In this document: positions 1 to 6,286 of the stretch, piece by piece
Numbering within the stretch: the stretch's first letter is position 1
Layout: the number at the start of each line of letters is the position of its first letter
From: an uncultured Pseudomonadota bacterium
GTDB taxonomy: Bacteria > Pseudomonadota > Gammaproteobacteria > Burkholderiales > Thiobacillaceae
Assembly (NCBI GenBank): GCA_903883985.1
Contig: CAISDD010000516.1
Coordinates: forward strand, 1 to 12,705
Direction: 5' to 3'
DNA length: 12,705 nt
Notes under the pieces: generated by a model
Databases searched by the model: none
What the model was told of the DNA's origin: nothing
Seen by the model: only the letters and a program-made list of their open reading frames with translations
Made by a program: the position numbers and the translations under genes

Positions 1-141
1 GAGGTTGATAACCTGCTTTTGCAGGGTGGAGAGGTAGGAACGGATGGTGCAGAAGATATCGGCACCTTTCTTGGTTCTGAATCCGCCGGAGACTTTCTGT
101 TTGACCTTGGGCATGCGAACGGCTTGTTCGGCAAGGTTAAG
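1..141 (-). pseudogene. IS66-family transposase, C-terminal remnant (partial)
   Basis: Minus-strand reading from 141 down to 1 gives 47 open codons, starting [20 protein letters not shown] and followed by [20 protein letters not shown]. This matches the conserved C-terminal part of IS66-type DDE transposases (N-L-A-E-x-x-V/L-R-M-x-K-V-x-x-K-x-S-G-x-F-R, then an IRSYL-S-x-x-K segment), which carries the late catalytic Glu region. An in-frame TGA lies at 142-144 and there is no start codon, so the 5' part of the gene is missing. Homology stops about 15 bases before the dispersed repeat begins, so the upstream part was probably lost when the repeat or a deletion arrived. The remaining C-terminus lies outside the window. 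The family call rests on recalled motif similarity only. It is most likely a non-functional IS relic. Confidence 0.65.
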
Positions 142-155
142 TCATGTCGCGTAAC

Positions 156-284
156 TTGCCTTCATTAAGCTGCCGGCGCAGGCCCTCATCCCCGGCCCTT
201 CCCCTGGAGGGGGAAGGGGGAGGAACCCTCTCCCTTCGGGAGAGGGCAGGGTGAGGGAGCCCGGTGGTAAGCCAATTCAGCTTT
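156..284 (-). repeat. Dispersed hairpin repeat, copy L
   Basis: Read on the minus strand, this stretch matches the units at 12511-12705 nearly base for base: TTGGCTTACCACCGGGCTC, then CCCTCACCCTGCCCTCTCCC, through to GATGAGGGCCTGCGCCGG and GCTTAATGAAGGCAA. It contains two strong hairpins. One is CCCTCTCCC-GAA-GGGAGAGGG (9-bp stem); the other is CCCTTCCCC-CTCCA-GGGGAAGGG. An outer pairing, CCCTCA with TGAGGG, encloses both, so a folded strand would form a three-way junction. It lies just downstream of moeB and just beside the transposase remnant. It fits a REP/BIME- or MITE-like non-coding repeat; a role at transcript ends is inferred. The end coordinates are approximate. Confidence 0.85.
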
Positions 285-314
285 CTGCGGTATGGGATAT
301 GAGGATTCAAGATA

Positions 315-343
315 CATCGTAGAACCAACTCCGGTTTACGATG
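315..343 (-). terminator. Candidate hairpin at the end of the moeB operon
   Basis: CATCGTA (315-321) and TACGATG (337-343) are perfect inverted arms, and AACC/GGTT extends the stem inward with a single-base bulge around a short loop. The hairpin overlaps the moeB stop codon (336-338). On the minus strand it is followed by TATCTTGAAT rather than a clear T-run, so it is at best a weak intrinsic terminator, or a 3'-end stabilising stem working together with the larger repeat hairpins just beyond it. Confidence 0.35.
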
Positions 344-1121
344 GCTCCTGTCTGCACGCTTGTAGAGTCGTCCCGGCTGGGCCGCAGGCCGCGCAGCCTG
401 GGTCGCGTCTGAGGCGGATACTGCGCCAATCTGCGGCGAGTGCGTCGAACAAGAGCAGGCGGCCGGATAGACTCTCGCCTATGCCCACCAGGAGTTTCAG
501 CGCTTCCAGCGCCTGCATGGTGCCGATCACGCCTACCACGGGCGAAAACACGCCAAATTCCGCGCAGCGCATTTCCTCGTCCGGCGCCTGCTCGGGAAAC
601 AAACAGGCGTAGCAAGGCGCTTCCTCGCGACGCAGATCGAATACTGCGACCTGCCCGTCGAAACGCACGGCCGCACCCGATACCAGAGGCTTGCGCCGCT
701 CCAGGCAGGCGCGGTTGACGGCATGTCGGGTGGAGAAGTTGTCGCAGCAGTCGAGCACGACATCGGCGGCGGCCACAGCGGCATCGAGTTCCTCCCCACG
801 TAGGCGGGCCGGCAATTCGATGACTTCGATCTCCGGGTTCATCGCCCGCATCCGCTGTGACGCCGAATAGGCCTTGTTCTTGCCCACGCTTTCCATGTCG
901 TGGGCGATCTGGCGTTGCAGGTTGCTAAGATCGACCACATCGTCGTCCGCCAGCGTAATCCGCCCGACACCCGCAGCGGCCAGGTAAAGCGCCACAGGCG
1001 AGCCGAGCCCGCCGGCGCCAATGATCAGCGCGTGTGCGCCCAGCAGCGTCTCCTGACCCCGGATGCCAACCTGATCGAGCAGAATATGGCGGGAATAGCG
1101 CAGGAGCTGGGCGTCGTTCAC
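336..1121 (-). CDS. moeB: Molybdopterin-synthase adenylyltransferase (MoeB/ThiF/HesA family)
   Basis: A 261-residue E1-like enzyme that would adenylate the C-terminal glycine of a ubiquitin-like sulfur carrier (MoaD in molybdopterin synthesis, or ThiS if it acts as ThiF) in the cytosol. Visible motifs: N-terminal LLRYSRHILL; the nucleotide-binding loop GAGGLG (35-40); the acidic turn DDDVVDLSNLQRQ (59-71) with the conserved Arg70; LDCCDN (124-128); and structural zinc pairs C170-x2-C173 and C243-x2-C246. Cys186 in RCAEFGV sits where E. coli MoeB has its conserved cysteine. Length is normal for the family. The start is GTG at 1121, since the protein opens with the typical MNDxQLLRYSRH sequence; there is no strong Shine-Dalgarno. 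It is the last gene of the gpmI operon, 43 nt after the 131-residue gene. MoeB and ThiF cannot be separated from sequence alone, and neither moaD/moaE nor thiS is adjacent. Confidence 0.9.
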   Translation of the reverse strand: MNDAQLLRYSRHILLDQVGIRGQETLLGAHALIIGAGGLGSPVALYLAAAGVGRITLADDDVVDLSNLQRQIAHDMESVGKNKAYSASQRMRAMNPEIEVIELPARLRGEELDAAVAAADVVLDCCDNFSTRHAVNRACLERRKPLVSGAAVRFDGQVAVFDLRREEAPCYACLFPEQAPDEEMRCAEFGVFSPVVGVIGTMQALEALKLLVGIGESLSGRLLLFDALAADWRSIRLRRDPGCAACGPAGTTLQACRQEPS

Positions 1122-1164
1122 GGCTGGGAGTGGGCGTAGGACAACTGAATGGCGCAGTCCTCGC

Positions 1165-1560
1165 CTACTTGTATTGGCGCCACTCTGCCGGTGTCTCGTC
1201 GTGGTCGCCGTGCGGGTGTTTTTCCCAGGCGTCTACATGCGGCTTGAATTTCTTGGTTTGCACTTCGGGCTTGTGCAGGTTCTCGCGCTGCACGTGCTCG
1301 CAATAATAGACCAGGGCGCGTTTCACACGTATCAGAAGCGTAGCCTCCAGGTGCAGGCCATGCTGACCCAGCAGAGCCTCCAGATCCCGCAGGCAATAAT
1401 CACCGACGCAATAAGCGACGCGCAGGCTCAGTGGACCCGTCCGGCTGAGTGCGACTCCTGGCAGTGAGTCCAGGAGTTCAATGGCGCGCTCCACCTGTCC
1501 TGGGGGCAGGGGGTGAAACACGATCTCCCGAAGTTTGTCGACGTCACAGGGCGCCGACAC
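1165..1560 (-). CDS. Conserved-looking hypothetical protein, 131 residues
   Basis: I do not recognise this protein. It is probably cytosolic, with no signal peptide or membrane segment. The middle part (about 18-80) alternates helix- and strand-like stretches (QVERAIELLDSLPGV, LSLRVAYCVGDYCLRDLEAL, GLHLEATLLIRVKRAL). This resembles a small ferredoxin-like alpha/beta fold of the heavy-metal-associated type, but no CxxC metal motif is present. The C-terminal 30 residues are polar and His/Asp/Lys-rich (KHPHGDHDETPAEWRQYK). Four cysteines are present, one near the N-terminus and three in the core and adjoining helix. It starts with GTG at 1560, 3 nt after the ctpA stop. Its AAGGAG ribosome-binding site lies inside the last ctpA codons, so translation is probably coupled to ctpA. 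The tight packing and coding-like composition make it a real gene; its function is unknown. Confidence 0.75.
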   Translation of the reverse strand: MSAPCDVDKLREIVFHPLPPGQVERAIELLDSLPGVALSRTGPLSLRVAYCVGDYCLRDLEALLGQHGLHLEATLLIRVKRALVYYCEHVQRENLHKPEVQTKKFKPHVDAWEKHPHGDHDETPAEWRQYK

Positions 1561-1563
1561 GGC

Positions 1564-2979
1564 TCACTCCTTGGCACGCTGCAATAGATTGAGGCCTTTG
1601 AGCAGGATCAGCGCCTGGTTGACCTGGTAGTCATTCTTGCTGACGATCTCACCCGGCTGTAACTGCCTGCCTTTTCCGCTCTTCACCTTCTCGTCCTTGA
1701 GCTTGTCCGCCTTATTGTCGTCCTTGGTCGCGGGCGTTTTGCCCGCGGCAGCCTCGTCGCCGTTGGTCAGGTGGTGATCCAGGTCCGCCTCATGCACTTC
1801 CATGCCGGGCTTCTCGTCCGGGGAAACCGTCGCATCTTCGACGGCGATGTCCGGCGTGATGCCCTTGGCCTGGATCGAGCGGCCGCCAGGCGTAAAGTAG
1901 CGTGCAGTGGTGAGTTTGATGGCCGTACCGTTATTGAGCGGCAGTATGGTCTGCACCGAACCCTTGCCGAAAGACTGCGTACCGACAATCAGGGCGCGCT
2001 TGTGGTCTTGCAGGGCGCCGGCGACGATCTCGGACGCGGAGGCCGAGCCACCGTTGACCAATACCACCATCGGCACGGTCTTGGTCCAGGCCGGCAGATT
2101 CCTGAGGTAATCCGCTTCGCCCGGCCGCAGGTAGTTTTCCCGCGAATTAGTCAGGCGCATCTTTGCGTCCTCGGTGCGGCCATCCGTGTAGACCACCAGA
2201 TCTTGCGCCTTGAGGAAGGCGCCGGATACGGACACCGCCGTGTTGAGCAGGCCACCTGGATCGTTGCGCAGATCGAGGATCAGACCCTTGAGTTCACCCT
2301 TGTTCTGCTCGCCCATGTCCTTCAGCGCATCCACCAGATTTTCGCCGGAGTGTTCCTGGAACTGGGTGATGCGGACATAGCCGAAGCCAGGCTCAATGAG
2401 CTTGTATTTCACGCTCTTGATCTTGATGACCGCCCGAGTCAGGGTAAGTGTCAGCGGCTTGGTCTCGCCCTTGCGGATGATGGTCAGGGTAATGTCGCTG
2501 CCGGGTTTGCCGCGCATGCGCTTGACTGCATCGTTCAGTGTAAGGCCCTTGACCGGCGTATCGTCCAGTTTGATGATCAGGTCCCCACTCTTCACGCCTG
2601 CCTTGAAGGCGGGCGTGTCCTCGATCGGGGAAACCACCTTGACGAAGCCATCTTCCATGCCGACCTCGATGCCCAGTCCGCCGAACTCACCCTGTGTACC
2701 TACCTGGAGTTCCTTGAAGGCATCGGCATCGAGATAAGCGGAATGCGGGTCAAGCCCGGAGAGCATGCCATTGATGGCTTCGGTAATCAGCTTCTTGTCT
2801 TCGACCGGCTCGACGTAGTCGCTCTTGATCTTGCCGAAGATTTCGCTGAAGGCGCGCAGATCCTCGATAGGAAGTGCCGCCGTATCTTTCGACGCGGTCG
2901 CGGAATAATTGAGCGTAAGCGCTGCGCCGATCAGAACGCCCACACCCACCAAGCCGATTTTCTTGAATTTTCCTGCCAT
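1564..2979 (-). CDS. ctpA: S41-family C-terminal processing peptidase (Ctp/Prc-like)
   Basis: A 471-residue serine protease predicted to act in the periplasm, anchored or exported by an N-terminal hydrophobic segment (about 8-24, after MAGKFKK). Order of parts: the S41 N-terminal helical region with DYVEPV and GLDPHSAYLD (54-84); a PDZ domain (about 93-180, with GGLGIEV and AFKAGVKSGDLI); and the peptidase core (about 195-385). The Ser/Lys catalytic pair is visible as Ser314 in NGGSASASEI and Lys339 in SFGKGSVQ, 25 residues apart as in plant D1 processing protease, with Gln343 four residues on. After the core comes a charged, low-complexity Lys/Asp/Glu-rich stretch (about 385-440) and a short helix-like tail. 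The ATG start has an AGAGG ribosome-binding site. The gene lies 11 nt after envC, an arrangement common in proteobacteria. Substrates of such proteases include cell-wall hydrolases or their regulators; this link is inferred. Confidence 0.95.
   Translation of the reverse strand: MAGKFKKIGLVGVGVLIGAALTLNYSATASKDTAALPIEDLRAFSEIFGKIKSDYVEPVEDKKLITEAINGMLSGLDPHSAYLDADAFKELQVGTQGEFGGLGIEVGMEDGFVKVVSPIEDTPAFKAGVKSGDLIIKLDDTPVKGLTLNDAVKRMRGKPGSDITLTIIRKGETKPLTLTLTRAVIKIKSVKYKLIEPGFGYVRITQFQEHSGENLVDALKDMGEQNKGELKGLILDLRNDPGGLLNTAVSVSGAFLKAQDLVVYTDGRTEDAKMRLTNSRENYLRPGEADYLRNLPAWTKTVPMVVLVNGGSASASEIVAGALQDHKRALIVGTQSFGKGSVQTILPLNNGTAIKLTTARYFTPGGRSIQAKGITPDIAVEDATVSPDEKPGMEVHEADLDHHLTNGDEAAAGKTPATKDDNKADKLKDEKVKSGKGRQLQPGEIVSKNDYQVNQALILLKGLNLLQRAKE
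1566..1571 (-). promoter_or_regulatory. Shine-Dalgarno inside the ctpA 3' end
   Basis: On the minus strand the last codons of ctpA read GCC AAG GAG TGA. AAGGAG lies 7 nt upstream of the GTG that opens the 131-residue gene. This supports the GTG at 1560 as the true start and suggests translational coupling. Confidence 0.65.
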
Positions 2980-2990
2980 GATGCCTCTGG

Positions 2991-4172
2991 CTATTTGAGA
3001 TTGACCCAGGTCAGTGGGTCGAAAGGTTTGCCCTGCCGGCGCAGCTCGAAATATAGACCAGGTTCATCCTGGCCTCCGGTGGCGCCTACCGCCGCAACCA
3101 CATCGCCCGCGCGCACCGCGTCGCCGGCTTGTTTATACAAGCTTTCATTATTGCTGTACAGGCTGAGAAAGCCAGCACCATGATCGATGATCAAAAGATT
3201 GCCGAAGCCGCGCAACCAGTCCGCGAATGCCACCTGGCCACTCCCTACGGCGCGCACGTCCTGGCCCTGTCTGGCATGGATGAACAGGCCTTTCCAGGCT
3301 GGCCCGCCCCCATCGCGGGTCTGGCCGAAGCGATGCAGGATGTCGCCGGAAACGGGCAGGGCGAGCTTGCCTTTGAGGCGATCAAAATTCAGTCCGGCCA
3401 GGCTGGAGTCGACAACCCTGTCCACCTTCTGGTTATGCTTGACCGGTGGCGGTGGTTTCGGCACGGCGGCCAGACGAGCGAGGCGCTCGATCAATCGGGT
3501 CAGGCGAGACTCGTCACGCACCAGCGTATTGATTTCTCGTCTCTGCTGGCTGATCTTCGCGGAAAGCCGGGTTAGCACCTGCTGGCGTGCGCCCTTCTCG
3601 TCTTCCAGCGCCTTTTTCTGCGCCACGCGCTCGCCCCTGACCTGGTTCAGATCGTCGCGTTGTAGCTTCGCCTTATCCTTGAGTTCGCCCAGACGAAGCA
3701 GTGAGGCTCGGTACTCGCGGATGATGTCGGCGCGGGCTCGACCGATATAGCCGTAGAACTCCAGATTTCGCTCCATCTCGCCGGGGCTCTGCCCGTTGAG
3801 CATCAACTTCATGGCGTCGTTTCCGCTCTGGATGTAGCGCACGCGCAGGAGGGCTGCGAGTCGACGCTGCTGGTTGGCGATCTCGCCATCGGCCACGGCG
3901 GTTTCGTGTTCCAGGCGGTCGAGCTGACGCGTCAGGTGGCGTTGTTTCGCCTCCAGTTGGCGCAGGATGCGCGCCACATCGGATATCCGGCTCTCAGATT
4001 CCTTCAGGCCATCGGCAGCTTCCGCCCTATCCTCGCTGGCATGCTCCAGTTCTTGTTGCAGGGCCGCGATACGTCCGCGCAAGTCCTTGAGTTCCTCCTG
4101 TTTGCCTGCATCCGGCCCTGCCTGGGCCGATTGCGCCAGGGCGACGAAGAGGAGTAGGGGGCGAATCAGCAC
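2991..4172 (-). CDS. envC: Murein hydrolase activator EnvC (coiled coil plus degenerate LytM)
   Basis: A 393-residue periplasmic protein. It has a signal peptide (MLIRPLLLFVALAQSAQA, cleavage likely after residue 18), a long coiled coil (about 22-235, with a break near 112-150), a Pro-rich hinge (PKPPPPVK, 239-246) and a C-terminal LytM/M23 domain (about 272-393). The M23 zinc residues are missing. The usual HxxxD site reads WKGLFI (293-298), and the later HxH site reads LYFELRRQG, as in E. coli EnvC. It should therefore not cut peptidoglycan itself but activate N-acetylmuramyl-L-alanine amidases (AmiA/AmiB type) at the division site, probably recruited by FtsEX. The start is a GTG only 1 nt after the gpmI stop, which points to translational coupling; no good independent ribosome-binding site is seen. 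A true M23 endopeptidase is unlikely because of the lost ligands. Confidence 0.92.
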   Translation of the reverse strand: MLIRPLLLFVALAQSAQAGPDAGKQEELKDLRGRIAALQQELEHASEDRAEAADGLKESESRISDVARILRQLEAKQRHLTRQLDRLEHETAVADGEIANQQRRLAALLRVRYIQSGNDAMKLMLNGQSPGEMERNLEFYGYIGRARADIIREYRASLLRLGELKDKAKLQRDDLNQVRGERVAQKKALEDEKGARQQVLTRLSAKISQQRREINTLVRDESRLTRLIERLARLAAVPKPPPPVKHNQKVDRVVDSSLAGLNFDRLKGKLALPVSGDILHRFGQTRDGGGPAWKGLFIHARQGQDVRAVGSGQVAFADWLRGFGNLLIIDHGAGFLSLYSNNESLYKQAGDAVRAGDVVAAVGATGGQDEPGLYFELRRQGKPFDPLTWVNLK

Positions 4173-4173
4173 T

Positions 4174-5721
4174 TCATTCGAATTCGATGAGCGGATGGCC
4201 AGTCATCTCCATCGGCTGCGGCAAGCCCATCAGTTTCAGCATGGTCGGCGCGATGTCCTCCAGTGCGCCGCTGTGCTGCATGCTTGCGCGCCGGCCGATG
4301 TAGACGAAGGGCACCAGATTGATGGTGTGAGCGGTATGCGGCTGACCGGTGATGGCGTCTTGCATGGTTTCCGCGTTGCCATGGTCGGCCGTGATCAGCA
4401 CTTCACCGCCTATCGATTGCATGGCTTCCACCACCCGCCCCAGACAGGCATCCACCGCTTCCACCGCTTGCACGGCGGCCTCCATGATGCCGGTGTGTCC
4501 GACCATATCGCAGTTGGCGTAGTTGCAGATGATGGCATCGTACTTGTGGCTCTTGATCGCCTCAACCAGCTTGTCGGTCACTTCGGCGGCACTCATCTCG
4601 GGCTGGCTGTCGTAGGTTGCCACATCCGGAGACTTCACCATGATGCGGTCCTCACCACGATAGACCGTCTCCTCGCCACCGTTGAAGAAATAGGTAACGT
4701 GCGGGTATTTCTCGGTCTCGGCTATACGTAGCTGGCGCAGGCCAAGGTTGGCGATATATTCGCCGAAAACGTTGCGTACGCGCTCCGGAGGGAAGGCGAT
4801 GGTTACATCGAACTCGGCGCTGTAGCTGGTCAGGGTGCAGTAGCTGCTAAGTTTGGGCCGGTATTCGCGCTCAAAGTCGTCGAAATCGGGATAGATGAAT
4901 GCTCGAGTGAGCTGACGGGCGCGGTCGGAGCGAAAGTTCATGTAGATGATGGCGTCGCCGTCGTGCATGCGCACTGCTGCCTCCCCCTCGGGGACGATGG
5001 TCGTCGGTTTCACGAATTCGTCGTTTTCCCCGCGCGCATAGGCCATCTCCAGGCCGAGGGCGGCGCTGGGCGCCTGGTATTCCGCCCGCCCCAGTGTCAG
5101 CATGTCGTAGGCCACCTTGACCCGGTTCCAGCGGCGATCCCGGTCCATCGCGTAGTAACGGCCGACGATGTTGGCGATGCGGCCGCATTTGATGCCGTCC
5201 ATCTTGTCCTGCAAGCATCCCAGGTAGGCGTGCGCACTCCTGGGCGGGGTATCGCGGCCATCGAGAAAGGCATGAAAGTAGACCCGGCGCAGGCCGGCTC
5301 GCGCCACCAGGTCCAGCAGCGCGTGGATGTGGTTTTCGTGGCTGTGCACGCCGCCGTCGGACAAGAGGCCGAAGATGTGCAGCGCGGAATCGGCCGCCTT
5401 GACCTTGGCGATCACGTCGAGAAAGGCGCGATTCTGGGAGAAATGGCCATTGCGTATCGAACGGTCGATGCGCGAGAAGTCCTGATAGACGACGCGGCCC
5501 GCGCCGATATTGAGGTGGCCGACTTCCGAGTTGCCCATCTGCCCGGCGGGCAGGCCCACGGCGGCCTCAGAAGCCTGGATCAGCGTATGCGGACAGTCGT
5601 TCCAGAAATGGTCGAAATTCGGCTTGCTGGCACAGCTGATCGCGTTGTGCGCATCGGCCTGGCGGCATCCGAAACCATCGAGGATGAGGAGCAATATGGG
5701 GTTGACGGTGGCAGGTGGCAT
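4174..5721 (-). CDS. gpmI: 2,3-bisphosphoglycerate-independent phosphoglycerate mutase
   Basis: A 515-residue cytosolic metalloenzyme that interconverts 3- and 2-phosphoglycerate in glycolysis and gluconeogenesis. Metal and catalytic motifs of the alkaline-phosphatase superfamily are all present: LLILDGFG (Asp15), the catalytic Ser65 in GNSEVGHLNIGAGRVVYQD, SDGGVHSH (121-128), LDGRDTPP (153-160), NFRSDRARQL (262-271), NCDMVGHTG (Asp405, His409), TADHGNAE (Asp446, His447) and PHTAHT (462-465). The length equals the family norm. The ATG at 5721 is preceded in frame by a stop four codons upstream, so it is the first possible ATG; no obvious Shine-Dalgarno is present. It is the first gene of the minus-strand operon (then envC, ctpA, a 131-residue protein and moeB) and is divergent from the arsR gene, with 129 nt between the two starts. 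Confidence 0.97.
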   Translation of the reverse strand: MPPATVNPILLLILDGFGCRQADAHNAISCASKPNFDHFWNDCPHTLIQASEAAVGLPAGQMGNSEVGHLNIGAGRVVYQDFSRIDRSIRNGHFSQNRAFLDVIAKVKAADSALHIFGLLSDGGVHSHENHIHALLDLVARAGLRRVYFHAFLDGRDTPPRSAHAYLGCLQDKMDGIKCGRIANIVGRYYAMDRDRRWNRVKVAYDMLTLGRAEYQAPSAALGLEMAYARGENDEFVKPTTIVPEGEAAVRMHDGDAIIYMNFRSDRARQLTRAFIYPDFDDFEREYRPKLSSYCTLTSYSAEFDVTIAFPPERVRNVFGEYIANLGLRQLRIAETEKYPHVTYFFNGGEETVYRGEDRIMVKSPDVATYDSQPEMSAAEVTDKLVEAIKSHKYDAIICNYANCDMVGHTGIMEAAVQAVEAVDACLGRVVEAMQSIGGEVLITADHGNAETMQDAITGQPHTAHTINLVPFVYIGRRASMQHSGALEDIAPTMLKLMGLPQPMEMTGHPLIEFE

Positions 5722-5766
5722 CAGTGGATTTTATCGTCTCTAACGGATATTTCCATCGCGTATTTT

Positions 5767-5796
5767 AGTATATTTGAATACTTGGCAAACTATACT
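5767..5796. promoter_or_regulatory. Candidate operator/promoter between gpmI and the ArsR gene
   Basis: AGTAT (5767-5771) and ATACT (5778-5782) form a perfect inverted repeat with a 6-nt spacer. A third half-site, ATACT, lies at 5792-5796. On the plus strand TATACT (5791-5796) is a 5/6 match to a sigma-70 -10 box. AGTATA at 5767-5772 reads TATACT on the minus strand, where it could serve as a -10 for gpmI. The -35 boxes are poor in both directions. The most economical reading is the ArsR autoregulatory operator overlapping a divergent promoter region. This is inferred from position and symmetry only. Confidence 0.4.
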
Positions 5797-5850
5797 GACG
5801 GGTATGGCTGCAAGCCACGCATTTACACAATCGGCTGCACGGAGCCCACT

Positions 5851-6168
5851 ATGATCATCGCATCCAGCGCACTTATCGACAAGGACGAACACATCGAGCA
5901 GGCCTCGCGCGCGCTCAAGGCCATGTCGCATCCCTTGCGCCTGAAGATACTCTGTGTGCTTGGCGACAAGGAGGTCAGTGTGCAGGACATCGTGGAGAAC
6001 GTGGGCACTTCGCAAAGCAATATTTCCCAGCACCTGGCCATACTTCGCGACAAGGGCGTGCTGCGCACCCGCAAGGACGCCAACCGCGTCTACTACCGTG
6101 TTGGGGACAGCCGCACCTTGCTGCTGATTGGCATGATGCGTGATGTTTTTTGCGGTTTCGCGAAATAG
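5851..6168 (+). CDS. ArsR/SmtB-family repressor, SqrR/BigR/YgaV-like
   Basis: A 105-residue winged-helix DNA-binding protein. Residues 18-35 (ASRALKAMSHPLRLKILC) and 44-70 (VQDIVENVGTSQSNISQHLA and on) give the typical ArsR fold, with the recognition helix around SQSNISQHLAILRDKG and the wing RTRKDANRVYYRV (72-84). The metal-site motif of ArsR/SmtB (ELCVCDL type) is replaced by EVSVQDI. Two of its cysteines, Cys35 in KILCVLGD and Cys101 in RDVFCGF, match the dithiol pair of SqrR/BigR in context and in the 66-residue spacing. Such proteins form a tetrasulfide bridge on persulfide exposure and leave DNA. It probably represses the downstream RND operon and itself. The ATG at 5851 has GGAG seven bases upstream. 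The reading frame stays open far upstream, but only as antisense of gpmI. The ligand assignment is inferred. Confidence 0.88.
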   Translation: MIIASSALIDKDEHIEQASRALKAMSHPLRLKILCVLGDKEVSVQDIVENVGTSQSNISQHLAILRDKGVLRTRKDANRVYYRVGDSRTLLLIGMMRDVFCGFAK

Positions 6169-6199
6169 ACGCTCGGCGGTGCAGTAGTCGATTCTATCC

Positions 6200-6230
6200 T
6201 TGCATAAGCAAAACTAATCATGTAAATTAG
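6200..6230 (+). promoter_or_regulatory. Candidate promoter and operator upstream of the TolC-like gene
   Basis: TTGCAT (6200-6205) and TAAATT (6223-6228) are separated by 17 nt, a plausible sigma-70 pair (3/6 and 4/6 matches). CTAAT (6214-6218) and ATTAG (6226-6230) form an inverted repeat with a 7-nt gap that covers the spacer and -10 box, as a repressor site would. TTGCATAAGCAA (6200-6211) is a second short palindrome over the -35. A binding regulator, presumably the adjacent ArsR protein, is inferred. The half-sites differ from AGTAT/ATACT upstream of arsR. Confidence 0.35.
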
Positions 6231-6274
6231 CAAGCTCTAATATTGGTGATGCCGCCGTCGCGGTTGCCTTTGTC

Positions 6275-6279
6275 AGGAG
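6275..6279 (+). promoter_or_regulatory. Shine-Dalgarno that decides the TolC-like start
   Basis: AGGAG lies 7 nt before the ATG at 6287 but only 1 nt before the in-frame GTG at 6281. The spacing favours ATG 6287. Confidence 0.65.
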
Positions 6280-6286
6280 CGTGGTC

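Noticed and set aside
137..328. 63-codon minus-strand frame over copy L
   Set aside because: It consists mostly of translated repeat sequence (PHPALSRRERVPPPSPSRGR), a pattern produced by such hairpin repeats rather than by a gene.
1771..3183. 470-codon open frame on the plus strand
   Set aside because: It is antisense to ctpA, which has complete S41 motifs; long antisense frames are expected in GC-rich codon bias, and its translation shows no family motif.
4963..5850. A long N-terminal extension of the ArsR protein
   Set aside because: The extra frame is antisense to gpmI. The ATG at 5851 has a well-spaced GGAG and gives the normal ArsR length of 105 residues.
5851..6168. Arsenite-sensing ArsR for an ars operon
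   Set aside because: The ELCVCDL-type cysteine motif is absent and no arsB, arsC or acr3 gene is nearby.
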